Positions 33,546 through 41,761 of a stretch of 41,761 bases of DNA are shown here, one piece after another. How positions within the stretch are numbered: position 1 is the stretch's first letter; the number at the start of each line of letters is the position of its first letter. The notes under the pieces are model-generated. The model was not told the DNA's origin and ran no database searches. It saw only the letters and a list, made by a program, of their open reading frames with translations. Source of the DNA: Chrysochromulina tobinii (taxonomy: Eukaryota > Haptophyta > Prymnesiales > Chrysochromulinaceae); assembly GCA_001275005.1 (NCBI GenBank), contig JWZX01002622.1, positions 1-41,761 on the forward strand. Direction: 5' to 3'. The translations under genes were made by a program, and so were the position numbers.

Positions 33546-36500
33546 TTAGAAGACAGTCTGATGTGAGCTGAGTCTGTCAGTCGACAGGCGCTCGGACGAA
33601 ACGCGCTCCGACGACGGGCGCTCTGACGAAACGCGCTCCGACGACGGGCGCTCTGACGAAGTCCGACTGGACGAGGATTTGGGGAAGGCAGCTTCGAGCA
33701 TGTCGCTCGTCGACAGCCCCTTCCACTGGTCGAGCCGGTTGCTGTCGAACTCACCGAGGATGGATTCGTGAGCTGCGTCAGGCACTGCGCAGTGTTCGAA
33801 GTTGAGCTTCCTCTGGAGCACGAGGGCTCTGGGACCTGCCCGAGACGTGCACTTGCTGCTGGGTGCCGGGGTGCTGCACTGTGCCGTGCCTTTCTCGGAG
33901 TCGGATACGGAGGACTGCCCACCGTCGGCGTCAGCAACCTGTGCGAGCGTCAAGTACTGTTTTCCTTTCGCCTTGGCCGCACTCTTGGACGGCTTCAAGG
34001 CCGACTTGGGCGTGAGCTCCGAGGACGAGATCGATGAGGTTGACGAATGAGCCCCTGGCAGTCTGGACGGGGTCGAGATCGAACCTGGCGATCTGGAAGG
34101 GGTCGAGATCGAACCTGGCGATCTGGACGGGGTCGAGATCGAACCTGGCGATCTGGACGAGCTGGTCCCTGGCTGGCGTGACGTAGATGGGCTCTTCGTC
34201 TTCTTGAGGCGTGGAGTCCGAGAGGCCTTGAGGCGAGCCGACTTGAGCCGGGCGGTTTTGAGGCGGGCCGACTTTGAATGCTCATGCAAGCTCGTGATGC
34301 TCTTCGGGGGTGATCGTGCCCGCGCTTGGGCCGCTTCCACAGCTGCCTGGATCACGCTCAGTTCCTCCTCTCGTCTGGCGGAGCCGAGGCGTGCGAGCTC
34401 GTCTGCTTTGGACGGATGCGGCAACTGCGAGCGCCATGTGGGCGGCGCCCGCCCCTCGCGCTTCAGGTGGCTGAGCACACGCGTGGCCTCCTGCACACAG
34501 GCCTCATAGACGGGGTTACGGCTGTTCTGGTTGCCGGCGCCGGTGGCCTCGTTGAGAGCGCGAAGGAGCTGTGGGGAGAGGGGCGAGGCTCCGATTTGAG
34601 CACTTACACACTTACATGCAAGGCTAGGGCTTGGGGGTTGAGGGCAAAAAGGAGGAGCTGCGCGCACCTCCGCCGCCTCGGCGGTGGAGTAGCCGAGCCA
34701 GAGTCGCCCTTCTCGAGAGGGCGAGCGGGAGGGCGAGCGGGAGGAGCGTGCGGCCCCGCGTGCCGTCCCACGAGAGGACTGTGGGGAACGTGCGGACGTG
34801 CTCGAGGGGGAGCGCCTCGGCGGGGTGACGAACTCGAACTCGGTCTGGGGTTGATCTTCATCTTGTGGAGCCGCCTTACGGAGTGCCCCGCCTTTGCGCG
34901 GCGACGACAGATTGGTCGGCACCCAACTCGGCGCCTCAGTTGGCCCTCTTGGAGCGAGCTCGAACTGAGATCGCTCCTCCTCCTCCTCCGCGTCCTCCCA
35001 CTCTTGGCGGCCGTGCTCGGGCCGAGGATGGAGTGCCTTCGTAAGCGCCACGTGGGCATTCTGCATGCGCCGCTCGGGGATCACGTGCTCAGGCTCCTGC
35101 TTGCACGGGTGCCAGCCCAGCCAGCCTTCGTTCCTCGCGTCTCTCAGGTTGCTGAGGGTCTGCCGGTCCAGATCGCGTCTTCGAGCGTTCATCTCTTCGA
35201 GCGTCTCCTTGGCCTTGGCGCGCTCTTCCTCCGTCACTCGCAGCACACTCTCCAACCTCGCTGCCTTGAGAGCGGCCTGTACCTGCAATCAGAGGTCATC
35301 AGAGGTCATCAGAGGTCATCAGAGGTCATCAGAGGTCATCAGAGCTCTCCAATCTCGCAACCTTGAGAGCGGCCTGTACCTGCAATCGGGGGGAGGCACT
35401 CCGTTGCCATCAGAGACAATCAGGGGTGGCCAACAGACGCAGCCAGGGGCCATCAGAGGCCATCAGAGGCACTCCGAGCTGAGTGTACCTGCACTGGATC
35501 AGATGAGAGCTCGGCGACGGCGAGGTGTGCGCCCGTCCCGGCGCCCGTCACCGCCGTCACTGTGGGACTTCCGTGGTCAACGCTCGGCCCGCCCGCTTTC
35601 AACGCAATGTCGAGCGGCGACGCGCCCCACTTGTTCTGGATCGCCTTGTGGGCCCCATGATGCAGTAGCGTTCGGATCACGGCAGGGTTGTTCTTGCGAG
35701 CGGCCTCGTGAAGAGCAGTACTCCCATCGACGCTGACGAGATTGACGATCTCGACGCCGAGATTGCTTGCGAGCACGAGCAACGCGTTGCACACACCGAG
35801 GTGGCCTGCTCGCACCGCGTAGTGCAGCACGCTCAAACCGTACATATCCACTGCAGTGAGCACCTCCTTCGCGCTTGTATGGTTGCCAAGGCGGCCGCTG
35901 AAGCTTAAGACGAGGTCTAGAACGGGCAGCTTGCCGCTCTTGGCCGCCCAGTGCAGCGGCGTCTGTCCCAAGGTATCGGTCTGAGTCAGCATCTCCCCCC
36001 TCTGGGCAGGCCCGGCACTCTCGAGGATCTGACGGAGCGGTTTGAGGTGCGTTCCGGTGCGCATGCATAGCCACACGAGCAGCTTGCGCCCCTCCCTAAT
36101 ATGGGCAAGCATGGCTCGCCAGGTGTTGATCGCACGCCGCGGGGCAATACCGAGGAAGGCGCTCGCCGCTCGCCTCCGCGCACGCACTTTTCTCATGATC
36201 TCATTCAGGCCGGCCCAAAACCGGCGCGCGCCCCAAATGTATTCTTGCACTTGCTTCACCTTTTCAAGCTTGGCCACCAACGCGCGCTTCTCCTCGACCA
36301 ACTTGAGCCAGCGCCGCACGAGGTAGCACCTCTGATGATGCCGATCAGCGCGGTCGAGCATACTCTTGACTCGCAAGAGCTCCCTGAACCGCTCAAGCGC
36401 CTCGAGCTTCGCCGCACCTTCCGGGTCGACGATTCTGCGGAAGCCATCGCGCAATCGCTTGCGCTGGGCGGCCAGCTGCATGAACTCGACCCGCCACTTG

Positions 36501-36778
36501 TAAACCATCGCCCACTTGAGGACGAGCTCTTGCGCACTGCGTATCATCGATTTCCACTGCGTTGAGAGCTCCGCCCATTCTCCAAATGCTTTCAGTCCTT
36601 TCGCTTTCGCCCTCGACTTGTAGTCCCATCCTGACGCCCGCATACGCCGCTTGCCTTCGGTGATGTGGGCAAACATGCTCTGCCATCGACGCAGACGAAT
36701 GCGGGCCTCAAACCTGGCGGGCTCGTCAACGAAGAGCCACCATCGGATCGAGGTTGAGCATTGAGCTGCAACTTCCAT
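33546..36778 (-). CDS. Ankyrin-repeat / coiled-coil protein, three exons
   Basis: Exons 35489-36778, 34668-35282 and 33546-34568 total 2928 nt, 975 residues. Residues 1-245 are Trp/Arg-rich helices with repeated W-x-x-M-x-x-x-I patterns, like IQ/SFI1-type helical repeats. About 255-390 are four ankyrin repeats (GQTPLHWAAKSGKLPVLDLV, YGLSVLHYAVRAGH, GSTALHEAARKNNP, WGASPLDIALKAG). The second exon adds a coiled coil and a Ser/Arg-rich stretch; the third is low complexity, with ARLK repeats, three SPGSISTPSR repeats and a C-terminal run of SSERPSSERV units. No signal peptide or membrane span. A scaffold or cytoskeletal role is likely but unproven. Exon 1 could instead be a separate gene, but the phase-0 GT-AG joint and the duplicated exon 2 start in the intron favour one gene. 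Confidence 0.7.
34569..34667 (-). other. Ankyrin-gene intron 2, 99 nt, introner-like, no stop
   Basis: Donor GCGGAG|GTGCGC, acceptor CTCCCCACAG. It carries CTTGCATGTAAGTG, AAGTGCTCAA and GCCTCGCCCCTC, a diverged form of the introner-like core. It is exactly 33 codons without a stop, so both spliced and retained forms would be translatable. Confidence 0.65.
35283..35488 (-). other. Ankyrin-gene intron 1, 206 nt, built from decamers and exon copy
   Basis: Donor GTGCAG|GTACAC, acceptor TGATTGCAG. Within it, 35344-35390 is a near-copy of the start of exon 2 including its ATTGCAG acceptor (GTACAGGCCGCTCTCAAGG is exact). Between that copy and exon 2 are about five units of the TGATGACCTC decamer (35289-35342). 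The 5' part has variants (CTCTGATGGC). Confidence 0.75.
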
Positions 36779-37774
36779 TATCCGTCGAAGAGCGAACTCC
36801 TTGGAAGAGACCTTATGGCACCTTCTGCCACCTTAGCAGGGCGCGCTTCGCGATGTTCGTCGCGGTGAAACTTGAAACTTGAGCAGAAACTTGAAACTTG
36901 GGGAGGTTAGTCAGATTCAGTGAGATCCGTGTGTACCGTGCCCCGTTTTTTTTGTTTCAAAAACACCGGTACATGTAGGAGGCAGACACACGAACCTGCA
37001 ACCTCAGAACCAACCCCAGAGCCCAGACGCCACCTTCGACACCGACTCACGCGCCAGGCACCCGTATGTACAAAACCCTGAGGCCCCGGCCAACCTGAAG
37101 AGTGGTGTTGGTGAAACGTGTGCTGTCAGTGTGTGATTTCTAACAGTAACTTAACAGTAACTTAACAGTAACAGTAACTTAACAGTAACTTAACAGTAAC
37201 TTAACAGTAACTTAACAGTAACTTAACAGTGTAACATAACAGTTTAACATAACAGTTTAACATAACAGTAGTGAGTAGATAACAGTAACACACATCGACA
37301 TCCTGGGTTTCCTGGCCACACAGCCTTGACCCAAGGGGGAGTGGTCCACTTATTTTTCATGTATTTATAAGCGCCCCACACGCCACAGCCACACCGCCTA
37401 GAGCCCCTACTGCCTACACCTGTTTGGGAATTGAATGGGCCAATAGATAGCGCATCGCCGCCGCATGGCATTTTGGCATACTTAGCCCGCGCCGCGGTAC
37501 AGAGCTCAGACGCTCACACACGACACAGGGACGTCACACGTCAGAGGTCGAGACCGGTCAGTTGGCCGCGACAACGCAACAGTTACAGTACAGTATTTTA
37601 CAGTCAACGTGGAAAGCGCGGGCCACGATTCGCGACATCGCGAAACTGTACACGGAGCCCGAGATCGAGCGCATTCGGCGCCTGTCGTGCGACACATCAA
37701 AGCCGCGGTGACCGGTGAGATGGGGACAAGTGATCAACAAGCCATCTCCGCCTCCGCCCTTACTCAGCCTTGCT
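36779..37774. other. Intergenic, no gene seen
   Basis: About 1 kb upstream of the ankyrin gene. It contains the TTAACAGTAAC repeat (37139-37289) and otherwise short ORFs without recognisable content. Confidence 0.5.
37139..37289. repeat. TTAACAGTAAC tandem repeat
   Basis: About eight 11-bp units of TTAACAGTAAC (one shortened), then two to three units of AACATAACAGTTT, then a trailing half unit. AT-rich island in GC-rich surroundings. Confidence 0.9.
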
Positions 37775-37820
37775 TGTGGGATGATGGCAAAAGCCTAGCG
37801 TCGCTTGCCATCATCCCATA
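37775..37820. repeat. Hairpin 1 (14-bp perfect stem)
   Basis: Arms TGGGATGATGGCAA (37777-37790) and TTGCCATCATCCCA (37805-37818) are exact reverse complements. The loop region reads AAGCCTAGCGTCGC, which with the adjacent bases gives the apical AAGC-CTAGCGTC-GCTT also found in hairpin 2. Confidence 0.9.
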
Positions 37821-37928
37821 AGGGGCGCACGAGCTTGACCGCAAGGCTTTCTCGAGACGAATGACAAGCCTAGCGTCGCTTGTTCATTCGTCTCGAGAAA
37901 GCTTTGAGGTCAATCTCGTGCGCCCCTT
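37820..37928. repeat. Hairpin 2, 109 nt, abutting the cytochrome b561 stop codon
   Basis: A foldback of about 45 bp: 37820-37833 pairs with 37915-37928 perfectly (14 bp), TTGACC with GGTCAA (6 bp), then GCTTTCTCGAGACGAATGA (37846-37864) with its complement (37884-37902), closed by CAAGC/GCTTG and the 8-nt loop CTAGCGTC (37870-37877). Only a few mismatches, one G-U pair and one bulge. It starts within two bases of the stop codon of the minus-strand gene at 37930, so it would be the first 109 nt of that gene's 3' UTR. Confidence 0.9.
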
Positions 37929-37929
37929 C

Positions 37930-38754
37930 CTAATGGTGCGTCCCTCCGACGGTGACGAGCAGCGGGTCAGACGCGCCGACCGTCTGTGCGTTACCCGAGA
38001 GGTGCTCCGACTTGGCCTCGAAGAGGCTCAGAGCAAGGACGAAGATGGTGATGAACGCCGCCATTGCCGCCTTGGCGTAGACGTACCAGTAAGCCGGCGG
38101 CACGGGGTCGTAGGTGGTGCTCTTGCCAGTGAGCACGAGGATGCCCGTGATGAGCGTCGCGAGCCCCGCGAAGACGCCAACGGTGCCGAGGAAGACATGG
38201 CACTTCAGGAAGCACTTGCGCACGAAGCTGCCGGGAGGGAACAGGCTGTTGTTCGAGAAGACGACGAGTGCGGAGGGGAACTGAAACCAGAAGATGACCA
38301 GCACGACAATGCCCACATACGAATGGACGGATTGGAAGTGAACAGTGCACGGCGGCCCGCCACAGCAATTCGCACCGTGCGCGTAGTACATTTGCGTGTA
38401 GCCGAGCACGGAGCAAACGAAGGCGCCCATCTGGCAAATGCCGTGCACGACCTTGGCTGTTATTTGGCTGAGGCCAAAGGTGTCGCGAACGACAACGTAC
38501 GTCACCGCGCCGATGGGTGCGAACACCCCGAAGGCAAGGCTCATGAGAAAGACGTGCATGGCGAACGCTTTGGCTCCTGGCGGCGCCACTGCTTGGGTGT
38601 CGCACGGGGACGGAGCCCAGTCAATTGTCCACGTAGAGAATTGGGTGGTGATGGCGTTGTATTGCAGCGAGAAGAAGGTGATTGCGCCGATGATCACGAG
38701 GACTGCGAAGATCTTGGCCAGCACCGAGATGTCTTTCGATTTGCTGCCAGCCAT
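37930..38754 (-). CDS. Cytochrome b561 family transmembrane reductase
   Basis: 274 residues, ATG at 38754, with about six membrane spans. The four haem-ligand His of the family are present: His67 (FAMHVFLMSLAFGVFAPIGA region), His104 (KVVHGICQMG), His144 (FQSVHSYVGI) and His186 (LKCHVFLGTVGVFAG), giving the two-haem pattern across the central four helices. Members carry electrons across membranes, often from ascorbate to monodehydroascorbate or ferric iron. A Cys-rich loop (CCGGPPC, 130-136) lies between spans three and four. Length is normal for the family. The 3' end abuts the strong hairpin at 37820-37928. Compartment is not shown by the sequence. Confidence 0.9.
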   Translation of the reverse strand: MAGSKSKDISVLAKIFAVLVIIGAITFFSLQYNAITTQFSTWTIDWAPSPCDTQAVAPPGAKAFAMHVFLMSLAFGVFAPIGAVTYVVVRDTFGLSQITAKVVHGICQMGAFVCSVLGYTQMYYAHGANCCGGPPCTVHFQSVHSYVGIVVLVIFWFQFPSALVVFSNNSLFPPGSFVRKCFLKCHVFLGTVGVFAGLATLITGILVLTGKSTTYDPVPPAYWYVYAKAAMAAFITIFVLALSLFEAKSEHLSGNAQTVGASDPLLVTVGGTHH

Positions 38755-39042
38755 CCTCGGCGGGGCTCCGATGTTGATAATTCTTCTGGATGGTTTTACT
38801 CAAGGGGCTGGTTGGATTTACTCCATGATGTGGGTTGCCTCGCTCTTGATTGCGATTGCCACCAGGTGACAGTAAGTCCAGTTTCGTCGCGGAACGCCGC
38901 GCTCACCACGACGCCTTGCTTGCAGATACAATTGTAGCATAGTCATTACATTAAGCAAAGTCATTACATTAACGGACGGGGCTGACCTTCTATGGTTTCA
39001 AGAATCACGAGACACCTGCGACCTGGCCTTCCTAACGAGCCG

Positions 39043-40644
39043 TTACGAGACACAAACGAGCAGTCCCGACTCGATGCACACCTGCGCGAAGCACACCTTG
39101 CCAAACTCGCACAGCAGCTCACTCGACTCAAAGTCGCTCACAGCGATGGGCGTGTCGGCGGTGATCTTACCGAGGCTCGCCGCCAGCGCGTTCGCAATCT
39201 CAGCACGCACGCGCAGCCCGCCCTCGTCCGCGTCCTCCACGCCGCCCTCCACGCCGCCCTCCGGCGCCGCCGGGTTTCGTCCAGGGTTTCGTTCACGAGG
39301 CGGCAGGGGGGGGTCGTCAGGACGGCGCCGGCGCACGAGCGAGCTCGGTTTGAGATGCAGCTTGGGACTCGTCAATGGATTCGTCCACGGCCGCGCGGCC
39401 ATGCCTAAGGCCAAGCCCGCACCGGCCGCCACCGCCGGCACACTCGCTCCTCTCGCTGCGGCTTCCCCAGCGGCGCGCGCTGCCTCATCCTCATCTTGTC
39501 GCCGGTTGTGTGGGGAAACACGCTCCTCGTACAGCCGCGCCAGCAGGTCGCCTCCACCACAGTCGCCGAAGTCGCCGAAGCCGTCGGCGCGCAGCTGCAG
39601 CTCCTCTTCGACAGCCGCCGCCAGCTCCCGTGCCGCCGCCGCGTCCGCCACCGTGGCGCCTGGGCAGATGAGCGCGGGCGGCACTGCACGCCGCCAGAAC
39701 CACGACGGACGAGCGAGCGCCGTACCGAGCGCAGCCTGCCTTTGGGGGAGCGCCGTACCGAGCGCCGTGCCGAGCACCGTACCGAGCGCCGCACCTCCGC
39801 CTCCCATCTCCGCTCTCTCAAGAGCTGCCTGCACAAAAGGGCGCGCCGCCTCTGGGCGCATCGCGGACGCGGCCACCTTGGCCCAGCACCAGTCGTGCGT
39901 CGGGAGTGCCAAGGTGACGTGGAGCGAAGGGGCGTCCGTTCCGGTCATCGCCTCATGGACCCAGCCCCTCGGGATGTAGAGTACGTCGCCGACGCAGAGC
40001 TCGAGCTCGTGCGCGTGCGCGCGGTCGCGCGTACTCTCGGGGACGGGCCGGCCGGCCTTGCCCACCTGCTCGTGGCTCATCGGGAAGGGAATCGGCGGCG
40101 CGGGGGGCACGGCACCGAGCAGCCGCCACTGCTTGCTGCCAGCGAGCTGAACGACGAGCACGTCGCGATCGTCGGCGTGTGCGTCGACGGCCTGGCCGAG
40201 GGGCGGCGTCAAGTACAGATTGGCAAAGGCGTGCGGAACGTCGTCGCGAAGGCTCGCGCACATCTCCGCGATCGGCCCACAGACCTTCTCGACATGGTTG
40301 ACGATGACTGAGCACCCGTCGAGGTAGGCTGACGCGGCAGACGGGTACTCGCTGGTTGGCAGCTGATCCTTGAGGATGATCACGCTGTCGGCGTCGGCGG
40401 CTTCCGCGTCGCGCAGAAGCTGTTGCAGCGAGTCGAATGTCGGGAGCGAGCTCCAGCAAGGCAGACGGCCGTTGGCGAGCGTCGCGCGTAGCAATGCTTT
40501 CTCCCAAAAGTCTGCGTAAAAGGTACTGGAAGGTACTCCAACCAACGCAGAGAGGGTGCCGCGTGGCTTTCCTGGTGGTGCCGTCGAACTGCTGCTGCGT
40601 GGCGGCTCGCTTTCGTCGCGTTGGCGCTTGGCGGCTGCTCGCAT
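39043..40644 (-). CDS. JmjC/cupin-type oxygenase (RIOX/MINA53-NO66-like)
   Basis: About 533 residues from the ATG at 40644 (an upstream in-frame GTG is not used). An FWEKALL motif (46-52) near the N-terminus is typical of cupin-4 JmjC ribosomal oxygenases. Then NLYLTPP (142-148), the iron-binding HAD (His156, Asp158), QLAGSKQWRLL with a possible 2-oxoglutarate-binding Lys171, and GDVLYIPRGWVHEA with the third iron ligand His230. All three iron ligands are present, so an Fe(II)/2-oxoglutarate hydroxylase acting on a ribosomal protein or histone is likely. The middle has ALGTALP-type repeats and the C-terminal third is low complexity; a winged-helix end is not clear. One exon. Confidence 0.85.
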   Translation of the reverse strand: MRAAAKRQRDESEPPRSSSSTAPPGKPRGTLSALVGVPSSTFYADFWEKALLRATLANGRLPCWSSLPTFDSLQQLLRDAEAADADSVIILKDQLPTSEYPSAASAYLDGCSVIVNHVEKVCGPIAEMCASLRDDVPHAFANLYLTPPLGQAVDAHADDRDVLVVQLAGSKQWRLLGAVPPAPPIPFPMSHEQVGKAGRPVPESTRDRAHAHELELCVGDVLYIPRGWVHEAMTGTDAPSLHVTLALPTHDWCWAKVAASAMRPEAARPFVQAALERAEMGGGGAALGTVLGTALGTALPQRQAALGTALARPSWFWRRAVPPALICPGATVADAAAARELAAAVEEELQLRADGFGDFGDCGGGDLLARLYEERVSPHNRRQDEDEAARAAGEAAARGASVPAVAAGAGLALGMAARPWTNPLTSPKLHLKPSSLVRRRRPDDPPLPPRERNPGRNPAAPEGGVEGGVEDADEGGLRVRAEIANALAASLGKITADTPIAVSDFESSELLCEFGKVCFAQVCIESGLLVCVS

Positions 40645-41158
40645 TGGAACACGAGACACATTCACAAGTCTGGTATTCACAGTTATTCACAGTCATTCAG
40701 TCAGTCCCCCCGCGCTCAAAAGGATGGCTCCGCAGCCCTCGGTCCACACAAGGAGTACTCACTCGACGCTCATATATTCACACATTATCTTGAGGTAAGG
40801 CCGATGTAACGCCATACGCAACGTGTTGTCTATTGACGAGCGACAGTATACACAGAATGAAGGACTTATGTGTAACCGGGGGGCTCTCGCGCGCTCAAGT
40901 CAATTATAGTTACTCGTTGCGTTTGTTCGGCGACTTACACCACGCCCGACCCATTCTTCGCTTAGCCCGAGGAGACCTAACACCTAAGGCGTTTGGGACC
41001 TACGTGTCGTACCGGACCGTCTCGGAGTCCTAAGTCCGGTGTACAGGCGCTACAGCCACGCCCTGTATTGTCTTAAACTTGATGTCTATACGCGTACAAG
41101 TTCAAGTACGACCACCAGGGGATCGATTCGACTCTACTGTGTAAAGCTGCCCCGAGGG
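40645..41158. other. Intergenic, no gene seen
   Basis: Upstream of the JmjC gene and downstream of the partial gene at the right edge. Short ORFs only. A CACAGT[C/T]ATTCA motif recurs near 40678-40698. Confidence 0.45.
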
Positions 41159-41761
41159 TCAGAGTTCGTTTTTCGGACCTCGGCGCTCGGCGAGGTCCGA
41201 AAACGGTGGGGGCGCAGAGACCATAGCACAAATAGTAAAGCCCGCCCGATTGGTGTCGTTGTCGCTCGCCCAGGTCACAAGTGTTCCGGCGGCCACTTGC
41301 ACATTCATCGGCCCAGAGGAGCCGGAGTATGCGGTGTCTCCAACCGTGATGAGATCGACGCCGCCCTCGGTCTCAAACTCGGTGGTGGTGATCGTCATCG
41401 ACATTTCCGCTCGCACCGTGCACGCCTCGTTCACGCCATAGCTCCCAATGCCATCGGTGATGCACATGCCATCGGATGAGACGGAGCAATATGATTGACC
41501 CGAAACAATCGTCCATCGCGGTGGCGCCCGTAGGACCGCCCAGGCCGCGGCAGCAAGCAGTACCACCATCATTTCAGCAAGCACCACCTTGCGATAGAGC
41601 GGTACAGCTCGGTCCGTGAACAAGGTCCACGGGGAGAGCTTTGTCGCAGGAGATGCACGTCGAACGCCAGCCTCGGGCTCCACCACCGCTCTAGCCGGCG
41701 CGGGCTCCACCACCGCTCTAGCCGGCGCGGGCTCCACCACCGCTCTAGCCGGCGCGGGCTC
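41159..41761 (-). CDS. Partial type II membrane protein with CUB-like luminal domain, ending KNEL
   Basis: The frame runs off the right edge, so the start is missing; a GTG at 41740 is not a credible start. Visible part: 9-residue repeats VVEPAPARA (27-bp units), a basic stretch, a single membrane span (VVLAEMMVVLLAAAAWAVL), then a beta-rich domain with Cys and patterns of a CUB-like fold (SYGVNEACTV, a TEFETEGGVDLITV segment, YSGSSGP, VTWASDNDTNRAGFTIC). The last residues are PKNEL, a variant of the KDEL/HDEL ER-retrieval signal. Topology is probably N-terminus in the cytosol and CUB domain in the lumen. A hairpin covers the codons before the stop. Confidence 0.7.
   Translation of the reverse strand, partial: EPAPARAVVEPAPARAVVEPAPARAVVEPEAGVRRASPATKLSPWTLFTDRAVPLYRKVVLAEMMVVLLAAAAWAVLRAPPRWTIVSGQSYCSVSSDGMCITDGIGSYGVNEACTVRAEMSMTITTTEFETEGGVDLITVGDTAYSGSSGPMNVQVAAGTLVTWASDNDTNRAGFTICAMVSAPPPFSDLAERRGPKNEL
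41170..41203. repeat. 13-bp hairpin just before a stop codon
   Basis: Arms TTTTCGGACCTCG (41170-41182) and CGAGGTCCGAAAA (41191-41203) are exact reverse complements with an 8-nt loop. It lies within the last codons of the CUB-like gene and ends about 10 bases before its stop (41159-41161). Confidence 0.85.
41674..41761 (-). repeat. 27-bp coding tandem repeat
   Basis: Three exact 27-bp units (starts 41674, 41701, 41728) plus a partial one at the window edge. Each encodes VVEPAPARA. The total copy number is unknown because the window ends. Confidence 0.9.

Noticed and set aside
37861-38937. 358-residue plus-strand ORF
   Set aside because: Antisense of cytochrome b561, begins inside the hairpin, and is hydrophilic without recognisable motifs.
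1-41761. Transposase, reverse transcriptase or viral gene
   Set aside because: No frame on either strand shows such motifs; the repeats seen are non-coding or internal to cellular genes.

Overview
This window looks like nuclear DNA of a GC-rich, intron-containing unicellular eukaryote, most likely a photosynthetic protist such as a haptophyte or related alga. The reasons are: GT-AG introns, an FYVE zinc finger, alpha-kinase, cytochrome b561, a phospholipase B-like protein and a JmjC/cupin ribosomal-oxygenase-like protein (all eukaryotic or eukaryote-typical), a MenH-MenC fusion for phylloquinone synthesis (a photosynthetic lineage), and very abundant low-complexity tracts. I see no rRNA, tRNA, transposase, reverse transcriptase or CRISPR array. 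The species assignment is inference only.

Layout. 1-6474: an alpha-kinase gene (-), a helical proline-rich protein (-) and a VWA-domain protein (+); the VWA and alpha-kinase modules are those joined in one chain in VwkA-type kinases. 6475-8938: a degenerate zone with a telomere-like patch, nested short duplications and remains of a RanBP2-type zinc-finger gene. 8939-11644: MenH-MenC fusion (+). 11796-16364: a very unusual secretory chimera (-), ShKT x2 - kexin-type subtilase - P domain - TM - Ala/Glu/Lys-rich spacer - armadillo-like - PDZ. 16963-19917: a C-terminal exon of an unknown gene and a four-exon phospholipase B-like gene (-). 20121-22121: a small secreted saposin/canopy-like gene (+) that ends exactly at a 620-bp array of 10-bp repeats, followed by a second decamer array and an array of 10-bp palindromes. 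23239-24258: a three-RRM protein with a UAP56-binding-type N-terminus (-). 24883-29693: a four-exon gene (+) for a multi-pass membrane protein ending in FYVE. 30430-32634: a two-domain glycosyltransferase-like protein (-). 33546-36778: a three-exon ankyrin/coiled-coil gene (-). 37775-37928: two abutting hairpins with the same apical sequence, the larger starting 1-2 nt after the stop codon of a cytochrome b561 gene (37930-38754, -). 39043-40644: a JmjC/cupin protein (-). 41159-41761: a partial CUB-like type II membrane protein (-).

The most interesting signal is in the introns. Several introns, in unrelated genes on both strands, share a core (GCATGCAA, then GCTCAC, then CGGCGCCTC, then CCCCACAG). 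In many of them the intron's 5' end is a near-copy of the start of the downstream exon, so the donor GT appears to come from duplicated exon sequence while the inserted piece supplies the acceptor. Another intron is two tandem 63-nt GT-AG copies with a zero-length exon between them. A 10-bp repeat found as a 62-unit intergenic array also forms the body of two introns. Together these point to introner-like, actively duplicating intron elements.

All intron-exon models were deduced by eye from frame continuity, splice sites and family patterns; none is backed by transcripts.
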